Shown: positions 9,339 through 18,048 of the stretch, one piece after another
How the letters are laid out: each line of letters opens with the position of its first letter
Numbering within the stretch: the stretch's first letter is position 1
NCBI RefSeq assembly: GCF_025642135.1
Contig: NZ_CP106793.1
Span: 8,834,001 to 8,898,000 of the forward strand
Origin: Streptomyces cynarae
Lineage (GTDB): Bacteria; Actinomycetota; Actinomycetes; Streptomycetales; Streptomycetaceae
Length of the DNA stretch: 64,000 nt
Reading direction: 5' to 3'
The notes under the pieces: model-generated
Database searches by the model: none
Seen by the model: the letters and a program-made list of their open reading frames with translations, nothing else
Told to the model about the DNA's origin: nothing
Position numbers and translations under genes: made by a program

Positions 9339-10148
9339 TCAGTCTGACAAGGGCAGCGTGCCTGCAGTGAGGAAGAACGTGACGGCGTAGGTAAAGCGGC
9401 CTGCGCGCACGGCATCGTCGAACTGGGCCACGAACCGGTCCGCGTCCTTGGGGTCGAGGTAGCCCCGGGCTGCGGCTGTGTGCGCCCAGGTGCGCAGGCC
9501 CATGACATTGTCGGCCGCCGACGGGTCGCGCACGACCAGAGTCCAGGCTTCCACCGTGATGTCATGGATGCCGCGGGCCGCGAGCAATCCGGCGTGCCGG
9601 TGGGCCAGCGAGCCGTTGCGCAGGCCCACGTCGGCCCTGAAGCGCAGCACCCGGCGGGCGAGCTCCTGGTCGTCAATGTCGAGTACCTGGGTGTCGTAGT
9701 CCGGGTCTGCCAAGACGACCCGGCCGCCGGGGCGGACCACCCGCAGCAGCTCGTCCAGCACCCGGGCCGGTTCGACGACGTGCTGCAGGACCCGGTCGGC
9801 CCAGGCGCCGTCGAACCGACCCGCTGCGAACGGCAGCCGGTGCCCGTCCGCGACAGCGGCGCGTGGCAGTCCTCGGTCCCGTGCCTGCGCGATCATCGTC
9901 AAGGAGCTGTCGACCGCGACGACCTCTGCCCCATTGCGCGAGCGCAGGGCCACGGCGGCGTCCCCAGTACCCGCTCCGACCTCAAGAAACAGCCCGCCGG
10001 GCTCGGCACGCAGGAACTCTTGCAGCCGCTGCTTGTATGTGGCGTAGAACGGCTCCGCACTCAGCCGGTCCAGGACCTCAACCCACTCGGCGGGCCGAGG
10101 CTGCGTGTCCACCGACGTGAAACCGTGAGCAACACCGTGATCGTTCAT
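9339..10148 (-). CDS. Class I SAM-dependent methyltransferase
   Basis: Transfers a methyl group from S-adenosylmethionine to an unidentified small molecule. The 269-residue protein has the Methyltransf_11 fold: motif I LEVGAGTGDAA (about 54), the acidic end of beta-2 in VVAVDSS, DGHRLPFAAGRFDGAWADRVLQHV around motif II/III, and VRPGGRVVLADPDYD. The C-terminal third is helical with a typical lid. ATG at 10148. The gene is isolated and sits between transposon scraps, so it may have arrived as a mobile cargo gene. Substrate unknown. Confidence 0.8.
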   Translation of the reverse strand: MNDHGVAHGFTSVDTQPRPAEWVEVLDRLSAEPFYATYKQRLQEFLRAEPGGLFLEVGAGTGDAAVALRSRNGAEVVAVDSSLTMIAQARDRGLPRAAVADGHRLPFAAGRFDGAWADRVLQHVVEPARVLDELLRVVRPGGRVVLADPDYDTQVLDIDDQELARRVLRFRADVGLRNGSLAHRHAGLLAARGIHDITVEAWTLVVRDPSAADNVMGLRTWAHTAAARGYLDPKDADRFVAQFDDAVRAGRFTYAVTFFLTAGTLPLSD

Positions 10149-10157
10149 GGGAGCACG

Positions 10158-10382
10158 CTAGTGCCGCAACAGGCAACGTTCGCCCCGTCGCGACGCCCGG
10201 CACGCTCCCCCAAGCTCTTCGAGCAGGGGGACTCCCACTCGCCGCACCGGCCGAAAGCCCAAGTACGTCCAGTACGAGGGCTTCCGGCCGGCACTCCCCA
10301 AGCTCTTCGAGCAGGGGGTACCCCCAGAGCACGCACCGGACGCCGTTCCTTGACGGGCAAACGTTGCCTGCCGCGGCACTAG
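10158..10382. mobile_element. MITE-like 225-bp element with inverted ends
   Basis: CTAGTGCCGC at 10158 and GCGGCACTAG ending at 10382 are perfect 10-bp inverted ends. The similarity continues inward (CAGGCAACGTTcGCCC against GGGCAaACGTTGCCTG). Inside are two direct copies of CCCCAAGCTCTTCGAGCAGG (10206 and 10295 regions) and a near-perfect palindrome pairing CCGGCCGAAAGCCC with GGGCTTCCGGCCGG. There is no reading frame. The structure fits a non-autonomous element, and the CTAG at each edge is a possible target duplication. Confidence 0.6.
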
Positions 10383-10463
10383 TGCTGTGACCGGGATGGT
10401 TCACCGTGATCGGAAGCGGGCTCGCGGGGCGAGCGCACGCGAAACGGCTGGTATTAATGGGGC

Positions 10464-10841
10464 ATGCAGGAAGAGATTGCACGCTCCGCGATCGACACGT
10501 TCATCTCCGCGTTCAACGCCTCGGACGACAGCTATGTGACTGCCCTGCTCTCCCAGGCTCTGACCTCAGACGTGGTCTTCTGGGGGCCGTTGGGTCGCAG
10601 CGAAGGAATCGCGGCGGTCGAGCGGTTCGTGCTGGACATCCGGCGCCACCCCGCGGGGACCGGCACGATGGTGCGCTGCTCGGCGGTGGACATGCCTGAC
10701 GAGTGGGCCCGGTACCAGTGGGTCTTTACCATGCCGGATGGAGGACCCCGCCTGGCGGGAACGGACGTCGTCCATCTGCGGCGGAGCCTCATCGACCAGG
10801 TCATCGTCTTTGCGGGAGAGATCGATCCGTCCGCCTCCTGA
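10464..10841 (+). CDS. SnoaL/NTF2-like small protein
   Basis: A 125-residue protein with the expected length and helix-sheet pattern of the NTF2-like superfamily: an N-terminal helix (EEIARSAIDTFISAFNA), then a strand containing DVVFWGPLG, a helix AAVERFVLDIR and four strands ending VIVFAGEID. Family members are small-molecule isomerases, dehydratases or stress-binding proteins. No catalytic residue can be assigned. It may be a carrier or enzyme acting with the nearby methyltransferase, but there is no operon link. Confidence 0.6.
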   Translation: MQEEIARSAIDTFISAFNASDDSYVTALLSQALTSDVVFWGPLGRSEGIAAVERFVLDIRRHPAGTGTMVRCSAVDMPDEWARYQWVFTMPDGGPRLAGTDVVHLRRSLIDQVIVFAGEIDPSAS

Positions 10842-10913
10842 GTCATCCTTCTGTCGCTGTCCTTCTCCTGGACTTGTCCCCTTCGGCGTTCGGGGGCTGC
10901 GGTTCGCAGTTGG

Positions 10914-10987
10914 TCAGGCTGCGGTGTCGAGGGGGCGTCCGCCCCAGCGGGTGCCCTTCTCGCTGCGGACGCGGGCGCGTTCCTTGC
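10914..10987 (-). repeat. Copy B of the inverted coding scrap
   Basis: On the minus strand it encodes KERARVRSEKGTRWGGRPL then DTAA and a stop, matching copy A at 9236-9307. Together they bracket the methyltransferase, MITE and SnoaL gene as an inverted pair about 1.6 kb apart. The sequence between here and the LacI stop at 11091 shows nothing else. Confidence 0.5.
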
Positions 10988-11090
10988 GGCATCGGCAGCG
11001 CTCCCTGCGGGCCCGGCGTGCGGCCCACCCGTCAGCTTGCTGCAGGACCGATGTCCTTCGCGGTGGAACGCATCGCCGGTTGACCGTGTC

Positions 11091-12260
11091 TCAGGCCGGC
11101 TCGACAGCCGGCGGTGCGACCGACTCCCGCACCATGAGATGGGTTCCCAGCACGACGTGGTCGATGTCCTGGCGCGCTGCGGGGTCCAGTTCCATGACGT
11201 GTCGGACGGCGGCCCGGCCGAGCTCTCGGTAGGGAACGTGCACGGTGGTCAGTCGGGGGGTCATGTCGATCGTCATCGGGATGTCGTCGTAGCCGACCAC
11301 GGAGACGTCCTCGGGAACCTTCCTGCCCTGTTCGCGCAGGACCTGCATGCACCCTGCCGCGGTCATGTCGGAGGCGGCGAAGACGGCGGTGAACGCGACC
11401 TGGCGGGCGAGGACCTCCCGCATCGCGCGCACGCTTGCCGCGCGGCTGAAGTCGACGACCACCTGCAACTCGGGGTCCGGTTCGATGCCGAAGGAGGTCA
11501 GCGCCCGCAGGTACCCGGCGAACCGTGCCTCCGAGGTGGTGTATCCCTCTCCCTTGCCGACGAAGAGAATCCGTCGGTGGCCCTGCGAGAGCAGGTGGGC
11601 GGTGGCCGCGTAGGCGCCCGCCTCGTTGTCGTAGTCGATGACGGTCACCGGCAGCGGCTCCCTGGGCGGTGGGCAGCCGCACAGCACCAGGCGGGAGCCG
11701 GCCGCGGCAAGGGACCGGGCGTAGGCCACCAGTCGGCCGTGCGACTCCTCGTCGTTGTCGGTCCCGCCGATGAGGATCACTGCCTCGGCACCCTGTGCAC
11801 GCATGAGGTCGATGACCTTCGACTGGCGCTCCCGGCTGCCATTCGTGGTGCAGACGACGCACAGCCGGCCGTAGCGGGCGGCCTCCTCCTCGACTCCAGC
11901 CGCGGCCTCGGCGAAGGACGGCCCGGTGATGTCGTGCAGGACGAAGGCGATGGTGCGGCTGGCACCCGCCTGCAGAGCCCGGGCCTGGGCGTTGACGACG
12001 TAGTCGAGCTGGCGGACCGCGCGCATCACCCGGTTCTTCGTGGTCACGGAGACCGGGTAGTTGCCGGCAAGGACACGCGAGACGGTGGCGTTCGACACAC
12101 CTGCCATCTGCGCGACGTCGCTCAGGGTCGCGCGGCGCCGCGCTCCCTCGCTCGCCGCGGGAAACGATTTCTTCACACCTTTTCCACCGCGGACCGTCCT
12201 GTCGGACCGCGCGCGGTCGCCGTCGCCGTTTGTCTTCGTCACACTCTGAAAGTACTGCAC
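11091..12260 (-). CDS. LacI-family transcriptional repressor
   Basis: Sugar-responsive repressor of 389 residues. The DNA-binding head is about 43-90 with TLSDVAQMAGVSNATVSRVL and the hinge helix near YVVNAQARAL. The periplasmic-binding-protein-like sensor domain spans about 103-380, with GYDDIPMTIDMTPRLTTVHVP as in family members. The N-terminal 35 residues are an unusual Lys/Arg-rich extension. The GTG at 12260 has a GGGGGG tract 8 nt upstream; a second GTG near residue 29 would remove the tail. It is divergent from the hydroxyacid dehydrogenase, and two palindromes in the shared 219-bp gap are candidate operators. Confidence 0.88.
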   Translation of the reverse strand: MQYFQSVTKTNGDGDRARSDRTVRGGKGVKKSFPAASEGARRRATLSDVAQMAGVSNATVSRVLAGNYPVSVTTKNRVMRAVRQLDYVVNAQARALQAGASRTIAFVLHDITGPSFAEAAAGVEEEAARYGRLCVVCTTNGSRERQSKVIDLMRAQGAEAVILIGGTDNDEESHGRLVAYARSLAAAGSRLVLCGCPPPREPLPVTVIDYDNEAGAYAATAHLLSQGHRRILFVGKGEGYTTSEARFAGYLRALTSFGIEPDPELQVVVDFSRAASVRAMREVLARQVAFTAVFAASDMTAAGCMQVLREQGRKVPEDVSVVGYDDIPMTIDMTPRLTTVHVPYRELGRAAVRHVMELDPAARQDIDHVVLGTHLMVRESVAPPAVEPA

Positions 12261-12416
12261 ATCAAGTGCCCCCCGATCAGTACGGCCGCAATCCGGCCGA
12301 GGACGTCAGTCCGCTCTGAGAGCGGCGGCGGCCGGCGCCGGACGGCGGGTGACGGCTGTCCGGCGGAACCGGCGGCATGCTTGCCAGCTCGTTCCGGGTT
12401 CCGTAGTCTCGGGCCA

Positions 12417-12432
12417 TAGCAATCGCTTACTA
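12417..12432. promoter_or_regulatory. Candidate LacI operator 1
   Basis: TAGCAATCGCTTACTA is an imperfect palindrome (6 of 8 positions pair) with the central CG typical of LacI-family sites. It lies mid-gap between lacI and the dehydrogenase. Confidence 0.4.
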
Positions 12433-12463
12433 TCCGGCATCTCCCTGTCATGCGATTTCCTGA

Positions 12464-12479
12464 GAGAAAACGTTAACTC
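12464..12479. promoter_or_regulatory. Candidate LacI operator 2, abutting a start codon
   Basis: GAGAAAACGTTAACTC pairs at 7 of 8 positions, with the AACGTT centre typical of LacI-family operators. Its last base directly precedes the dehydrogenase ATG at 12480. A repressor bound here would block the start region itself, and no Shine-Dalgarno fits between it and the ATG. Confidence 0.55.
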
Positions 12480-13532
12480 ATGACCCTGCAGCCACGCCGT
12501 CGAGCCACCTCGGACATCCGCTGCACCCTCGCGATGTCACCCCCCGGCCTGGCGGACCATCTCTTTCCCGATGCCGTCCGGCGCCGCCTGGAAGGGGCCG
12601 TGAAGGTGTCCCCGCAGATCCTCACCGAGTTCACCTCCCCGTCCTCGCGCGCCGAACTCGCCGACACCGACGTCCTGCTCACCGGGTGGGGGTGCCCCCC
12701 GCTGGACGCCGACGCCCTCGCCTGTGCTCCTCGACTCGCGGCGGTGGTCAGCGCCGCAGGCTCCGCCCTGCCGCCGCTGCATGCAGATCCGGTGCTCGCC
12801 AAACGGCTGCGCTTCGCCAACGCCGGCGCCGCCAACGCTGTTCCAGTAGCGGAGTACAGCGTTGCCATGATCCTGCTGGCCGGAAAGCGGATCTTCGAAT
12901 CCGCCAGGCTGTACCGCGAGCGCAGGGACTTCATCGACCGTGAGGCGGCCTTTCCCGACGCGGGCAACTACCGGCGGACGGTGGGGCTGATCGGTGCCTC
13001 ACGCATTGGCCGACTCGTCATCGAGCGCCTGCGGCAGAGCACCGACCTCAGGATCGTCGTGGCGGACCCGTACCTGTCCGTCGAGGAGGCCGCACTTCTC
13101 GGCGTCCACGTGGTCGGCGTTCCCGAACTCATGCGGTCGGTCGATGTCGTCTCGGTGCATGCTCCACTGTTGCCCGAGACGAGAGGCATGATCACAGCCG
13201 AACTGCTGGCGCTGCTGCCGGACGGTGCGACGGTCATCAACAGCGCCCGGGGGGCGTTGATCGACCAGGACGCGCTGCTCGCCGAACTCGCCGCAGGGCG
13301 CCTCAACGCGATCCTCGATGTCACCCACCCCGAGGTACTGCCCGCCGACCACCCGTTCTACGACCTGGACAACGTCTTCCTCACTCCGCACATGGCCGGT
13401 TCCGTCGGCAACGAACTGCGCAGGATGGGAGAGCACGTGGTCGATGAGGTGATCAGGTTCGCACGCGGTGAGGACTTCGCGAACCCGGAGCACCCGCAGT
13501 CCGCGGGCGCTCCGATACCGGCGGCCGAGTGA
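12480..13532 (+). CDS. D-isomer-specific 2-hydroxyacid dehydrogenase
   Basis: NAD(P)-dependent interconversion of a 2-oxoacid and D-2-hydroxyacid, 350 residues. The nucleotide-binding domain has GLIGASRIGR (GxSxxG rather than the canonical GxGxxG) followed by VADPYLS. The active-site Arg is in NSARGALID, the His in LTPHMAGS, and an acidic position occurs in DVTHPEVLPADHP. The start at 12480 lacks an obvious ribosome-binding site and may be leaderless; an internal ATG at 12534 is an alternative. The LacI-type palindrome at its start suggests control by the divergent regulator. Likely role: reducing or oxidising a sugar-acid product of the polysaccharide locus (inferred). Confidence 0.85.
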   Translation: MTLQPRRRATSDIRCTLAMSPPGLADHLFPDAVRRRLEGAVKVSPQILTEFTSPSSRAELADTDVLLTGWGCPPLDADALACAPRLAAVVSAAGSALPPLHADPVLAKRLRFANAGAANAVPVAEYSVAMILLAGKRIFESARLYRERRDFIDREAAFPDAGNYRRTVGLIGASRIGRLVIERLRQSTDLRIVVADPYLSVEEAALLGVHVVGVPELMRSVDVVSVHAPLLPETRGMITAELLALLPDGATVINSARGALIDQDALLAELAAGRLNAILDVTHPEVLPADHPFYDLDNVFLTPHMAGSVGNELRRMGEHVVDEVIRFARGEDFANPEHPQSAGAPIPAAE

Positions 13533-14008
13533 CGCCGCCCACGACTGAAGAAAGGGCAGGCGGCGAGAAATGGGGTAACGGCGCCCTGAGCCTGAACTTC
13601 GGGATATCTCCCGAGAGCCACGTGCGTCTGCTCAGCCTGAACGGGTCGGCCGAGAGTCGTGCAGCGCTCCCGCTCGGCGAGGTGGAGGTCACGGGTCACG
13701 GCCGGGTCGGGACCTCGGACAAACGCCATGTCGACTCCGCAGCCGGGGCCCGGCTGCGCTATGAGCACCATGTGGCCGAGGCCGGGCATCTGACAGTCCA
13801 TCTGCACGGCCCCGAGACCGATCTGCGGGTCTCGGTCCACTACCTGCTCATGGGGAAGTTGCCGGTGGTGCGGTGCTGGAGCGAGGTGACGGCGGGCAGC
13901 AGGCAGGCGCGGATCGAGAACGTCTCGTCGTTCGTGCTGGGCGGCGTGGCCTCGCTGCCGGGCGACCGTATCCGGTGGCAGCACCGGCTCCAAGTGGCGG
14001 CGCCTTCG
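13529..14008 (+). pseudogene. GH36 alpha-galactosidase N-terminal fragment
   Basis: The reading frame starts at a GTG overlapping the previous stop (GTGA). It encodes about 155 residues resembling the N-terminal beta-sandwich of GH36 alpha-galactosidases (VRLLSLNG, LPLGEVEVTGHGR, GARLRYEHH, GKLPVVRCWSEV, ENVSSFVLG). Intact enzymes are about 700 residues with a TIM barrel, which is absent. The frame breaks off at about 14005 where LacI-like sequence begins. A deletion or recombination has removed the catalytic part. Confidence 0.6.
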
Positions 14009-14009
14009 C

Positions 14010-14528
14010 CTTGACCACGCACCTGCTCAGTTCCGGGCGCCGCCGGGTGAGCTGTCCGGGCCGGGTGCAGGGGCTTTCCACCAGTGCCCAGCGCATCAGC
14101 GGCCTGTGCCACGACCCTGCACTGACCGTGGACGGCCTCTTCTTCCGCAGTTCGGGCTACCGGCGGTGCGCAGGCTGCTCGCCTCCCGCGCAGGCTTCGG
14201 CGCGGTGGTCGCGGCCACCGACATTGTTGCGGCCGGCGCGATACAGGCGCTGCGTGAGGAAGGCATCCAGGTGCCGGACGACGTCACCACCGCGGGCTAC
14301 GACGACATCACGACGGCGCTCGACGTGTACCCGGCACTCACCACGGTCCACGTTCCGCACGAGGAACTGGGCCGTGCCGCGGTAGGCCTGGCCCTGCACC
14401 GCGAGGAGTTCCCCGAGACCGGCACCAGTTCTTCGGCACACATGTCGTCGTCCGGGACTCCACCCGGACCCCGGCCGATGACCTGCCCGGCCTGCGCGAG
14501 GCGTGCCGAGTCCTGGATCGATGGATAG
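14010..14528 (+). pseudogene. LacI regulator C-terminal fragment, frameshifted
   Basis: From 14010 one frame reads ALTTHLLSSGRRRVSCPGR and GLSTSAQRISG, which is the start of the second lobe of a LacI sensor domain. After a frame change near 14105 it continues as FGAVVAATDIVAAGAIQALRE, VPDDVTTAGYDDITTALDVYP and LTTVHVPHEELGRAAVGLAL. The DNA-binding head and first lobe are missing here, but a matching first-lobe fragment lies at 18049-18290. Not functional as it stands. Confidence 0.65.
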
Positions 14529-14763
14529 TAAACGATCTCTTTCAAACTGCTTCGGACCTCGTCTTCGTAGGTGCGGACTTGGTCCCACGAGGGGCGGACA
14601 GTGCCTCTTAACAGAGGATTTTCCTGCCTGACATCTTGCTTCGGGGGGCGACGAGCACCTAGCTTCCGTAGAGAGCGATTTCTGTGATGGTTCCGTTCCG
14701 GTACGCACGGACGGGCAAGGCGATCGGGTCGTCATTCATGCCCGGACCCCTGGGAGGGTTTTC
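14529..14763. promoter_or_regulatory. Promoter region of the sugar ABC operon
   Basis: A 235-bp gap before the binding-protein gene. It holds a short palindrome CCTCT-TAACA-AGAGG-like (14604-14617) and a GGGAGGG ribosome-binding site at 14752-14758. No convincing LacI operator was found. Confidence 0.4.
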
Positions 14764-16101
14764 ATGAACCGCAAGAAGGTCGTACTGGCCTCCGCCACCG
14801 CGATGGCGCTGTCCGCGGCCCTGGTCGCCTGCGGCGGTGGAAGTGAGGGCGGTACCGACTCCAGCGCGAACGGCCCGGTCACCATCAAGTGGTGGACCTG
14901 GGACGAGGCCAAGAGCACCGAGCCGGTTGCCGCCAAGTTCAACGCGACCCACAAAAACGTCAAGATCCAGGTGGTCAAGCAGGTCGACAACCCGGGAGCG
15001 ATGGCCAACCTCCGCAACGCCGTCGCCTCGGGCAAGGACGTCCCGTGCCTGGTCAAGAACGGCGCGGAGGTCCCAGGCCTGGTCGGTGAGGGACTGCTCG
15101 CCGACATCACCCAGTACCTGGAGCCTTACGTCAAGCAGGGACTCTTCATCCCGGCATCGGTTCCCGCCATCCAGGCCGGGGGCAGGGACTACGCGATCCC
15201 GACCGGATTCAACCCCTCGTTCATGGTGATCAACCGGAAGGTCTACGACCAGTACGGCATCAAGCCCCCCAAGACCTGGGACGACGTCATCGCGGCCGGC
15301 AAGGAGTTCAAGAAGCACGGCATCTACGTGATGAACCTGGCCGGCGAAGACCCGTCGACCCTGGTCAATCTGGTCCAGCAGGCCGGAGGCTCCTGGTACA
15401 AGCAGGACGGGGACAAGTGGAAGGTGGACTTCCTGTCCCCTGAGTCTCTCAAGGCCGGGAACATCGTCCAGCAGCTGGTGGACAACGGCATCGTCGCCAA
15501 CCAGACGTACACCGACCGGCCGGCACTCATCAGCTACTTCGACTCCGGCAAGATGGTCTCCCTGCCGACCCAGACATGGCAGCTGGCCAAGTACGAACTC
15601 AACTACAAGAAGACGCTGGGGGACTGGGAACCGATCGACCTCCCGCAGTTCTCCGACGCGACATCGTTCACCACCCAGGCGCACAACGCCAACACCGGCA
15701 TGCTCGTGCCCAAGGGCTGCGCCCACCTGAAAGAGGCCACCGAGGCCGGTGTCTGGCTGAACACTTCCAAGGACGCGATCGATGCCTCCTACCAGAAGGA
15801 CACCAAGCAGTACACCTGGCCCGGCGCGATCCCCGACCCGTCGCCGTGGGTGGACTCCGCCGTCCCCCCCAAGCTCTTCGGGCCGTACCGGCCCGAGGCG
15901 AAGACCGTGATCCTCAAGGCGGTCGCCAGTGCCAAGGACTCCTGGGTGGTCGGGCCGAACTACACCGGCGTGTTCGCCGAACTCCAGGACCAGTGGGCGA
16001 AGATCGTCACCAAGAAGATCACAGTCCGGCAGGCGCTTGAGCACATGCAGACGTACACCGTCGCCGACCTGAAGTCCAAGCACATCAACGTCGAGGGCTG
16101 A
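14764..16101 (+). CDS. Sugar ABC transporter substrate-binding lipoprotein
   Basis: Extracytoplasmic receptor (445 residues) for an oligosaccharide importer. The signal ends in the lipobox ALVAC (Cys near residue 23), so it is lipid-anchored outside the membrane. The mature part is a cluster-B (family 1) solute-binding protein: TIKWWTWDEA, AIPTGFNPSFMVINRKVYDQYGI and GMLVPKGC. The ribosome-binding site GGGAGGG is 5 nt before the ATG. It heads the operon with two permease genes. As is usual in Streptomyces, no dedicated ATPase gene is present; a shared MsiK-type ATPase elsewhere is expected. Confidence 0.92.
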   Translation: MNRKKVVLASATAMALSAALVACGGGSEGGTDSSANGPVTIKWWTWDEAKSTEPVAAKFNATHKNVKIQVVKQVDNPGAMANLRNAVASGKDVPCLVKNGAEVPGLVGEGLLADITQYLEPYVKQGLFIPASVPAIQAGGRDYAIPTGFNPSFMVINRKVYDQYGIKPPKTWDDVIAAGKEFKKHGIYVMNLAGEDPSTLVNLVQQAGGSWYKQDGDKWKVDFLSPESLKAGNIVQQLVDNGIVANQTYTDRPALISYFDSGKMVSLPTQTWQLAKYELNYKKTLGDWEPIDLPQFSDATSFTTQAHNANTGMLVPKGCAHLKEATEAGVWLNTSKDAIDASYQKDTKQYTWPGAIPDPSPWVDSAVPPKLFGPYRPEAKTVILKAVASAKDSWVVGPNYTGVFAELQDQWAKIVTKKITVRQALEHMQTYTVADLKSKHINVEG

Positions 16102-16106
16102 CAGCA

Positions 16107-17039
16107 ATGACCGTCGTCGAGCAGCAGCCGTCCCGCGCGCCGGGTCTGCGCTGGCGCAGAGTGATGGCGCTCAAGGGCGCCTCCCTCACCGTGCCGTTCT
16201 TCCTCGGGTTCGGGCTCTTCACCGTGACGCCGATCGTCATGGCCCTCAGGAAGAGCCTGTACCGGGAGCAGAGCTCAGGACTGGGATTCGGGGGCAAGAC
16301 CGTCGAGTTCGTCGGACTCGACAACTTCACGAAGGGGCTCCAGGACACCCACTTCTGGGGCGCCATGGGCCGGGTCGCCCTCTTCGGGGCGATCAGCATC
16401 CCGCTGATCCAACTGGCCGCCGTGGGACTCGCGCTGCTCCTCGACGCGGCGTCGCAACGAGTCGCCAACCGATTCCGGATCGCGCTCCTCATCCCCTACA
16501 TGATTCCCGGCATCGTCGCGACGCTCATCTGGATCTACATCTACAGCCCGGCTGTGGGACCGCTGACACCATTCTTCAAACATCTCGGAATCAGCGCCGA
16601 CTTCTACAGCGGCTCCATGATCTGGATATCCATCGGCAATCTGATCGCATGGAGCAGCATCGGCTTCAACATGCTCATCGTGTACTCCGCGCTGCGGGCA
16701 CTGCCGACCGAGATCTATGACAGCGCCCGCATCGACGGGGCCTCGGAGTGGCGTATCGCCTGGTCGATCAAGGTGCCGCTGATCCGCAGATCCCTGGTGC
16801 TGACCAGTGTGCTCAGCATCATCGGAGCCCTGCAGATATTCAGCGATCCCGTGCTGTTCCGGTCGATGACGCCTGAGACAGTCACCCGTGACTTCACCCC
16901 GATCATGGACATTTACGACTGGGCCTTCAGCCAGGGCGAGTTCAACTACGCAGCCGCCCTGTCGATCATCCTCGCGGTCGTCGTCGGCACCACCTCGGCG
17001 ATCTTCTACCGGCTCACGAACAAGGCGCCCACCTCATGA
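16107..17039 (+). CDS. Sugar ABC transporter permease, MalF type
   Basis: Membrane subunit of 310 residues with about six transmembrane helices. The cytoplasmic EAA loop, IYDSARIDGASEWRIAWSIKVPL in the C-terminal half, docks the ATPase. It starts 6 bp after the binding-protein stop and overlaps the next permease by 4 bp (ATGA), indicating co-translation. Family CUT1 transports di- and oligosaccharides; which sugar is not readable. Confidence 0.92.
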   Translation: MTVVEQQPSRAPGLRWRRVMALKGASLTVPFFLGFGLFTVTPIVMALRKSLYREQSSGLGFGGKTVEFVGLDNFTKGLQDTHFWGAMGRVALFGAISIPLIQLAAVGLALLLDAASQRVANRFRIALLIPYMIPGIVATLIWIYIYSPAVGPLTPFFKHLGISADFYSGSMIWISIGNLIAWSSIGFNMLIVYSALRALPTEIYDSARIDGASEWRIAWSIKVPLIRRSLVLTSVLSIIGALQIFSDPVLFRSMTPETVTRDFTPIMDIYDWAFSQGEFNYAAALSIILAVVVGTTSAIFYRLTNKAPTS

Positions 17040-17971
17040 CCACGACCATGAACAGGACGAACGGCCGTGCCGTCGCACCGAAGCCGGCCGGCACGAGGCC
17101 AGTCCGGCGGCGCAGCGAGGGCAGTCAGCCCCACCAGGCCACCCGTACCAAAGCACTCGTCATCACCGGCCTCGTTCTCTTCCTGATCTACTCGCTCGCT
17201 CCTGTCTGGTGGCTGATCGTCTCGGCGACCAAGAGCCAGCGGGACCTCTACACCACCAACGGCCTGTGGTTCTCGACCATCCACCTCGGGACCAACCTGC
17301 GGCAGCTGTTCACCTACGAGGACGGCATCTTCCTCACCTGGATGCGGAACACGCTGATCTACGGGTTCCTGGGCACCGCAGGTATGACCCTGATCTGTGT
17401 GGCCTGTGGCTATGCCCTTGCCATGTACGAGTTCAAGGGCCGCGGATTCCTGATGGGCTGCATCATCGGGTCGTTCCTGATCCCCGGCGCCCTGCTGACC
17501 ATTCCCTCGTTCCTGCTCTTCACCGACCTGAACCTCGTCGACACCCCGTCGGCCATCATCCTCCCGAGCTTCTTCAACGCCTTTTCCGTCTACCTCGCCA
17601 AGGTGTACGCGGAGGGAGCCGTCCCGCCCGAGCTGCTGGAGGCGGCACGTATCGACGGCGCGGGGGAGTACCGGATCTTCTTCACGATCGGCGCCCGCCT
17701 GATGTCCACCGGCGCCGCGACCATCTTCATCCTCGGCTTCGTCGGCATGTGGAACTCGTTCTTCGGTCCGCTGGTCTTCCTGCGCAGCAGCACCAAGTGG
17801 ACGGTCATGCTCGGCCTGTATTCCTGGCTGAAGGTGAAGACGGACAGCTCCGTCGACCTCACCGGCATGGTGGTGGTCGGATCGATCATCTCGCTGATCC
17901 CGATGGTGATCCTCATGGTCTCGATGCAGCGCTATTGGCGTTCGGGGGTCACGCTCGGCAGCCTCAAGTGA
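17036..17971 (+). CDS. Sugar ABC transporter permease, MalG type
   Basis: Second membrane subunit, 311 residues and about six helices. An N-terminal cytoplasmic Arg/Pro-rich tail of about 35 residues precedes the first helix (ALVITGLVLFLIYSLAPVWW). The EAA motif is LLEAARIDGAGEYRIFFTI. It overlaps the MalF-like gene by 4 bp. The operon ends here; no strong terminator hairpin was seen before the regulator remnant at 18049. Confidence 0.92.
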   Translation: MTTTMNRTNGRAVAPKPAGTRPVRRRSEGSQPHQATRTKALVITGLVLFLIYSLAPVWWLIVSATKSQRDLYTTNGLWFSTIHLGTNLRQLFTYEDGIFLTWMRNTLIYGFLGTAGMTLICVACGYALAMYEFKGRGFLMGCIIGSFLIPGALLTIPSFLLFTDLNLVDTPSAIILPSFFNAFSVYLAKVYAEGAVPPELLEAARIDGAGEYRIFFTIGARLMSTGAATIFILGFVGMWNSFFGPLVFLRSSTKWTVMLGLYSWLKVKTDSSVDLTGMVVVGSIISLIPMVILMVSMQRYWRSGVTLGSLK

Positions 17972-18048
17972 CCCCGCGTCCGCCCGGCGCACGTAACGGC
18001 CGGCTCCTGGCTCCCTGGTGAGGGCTCCTGGCTGTACGGGCCGCGATC

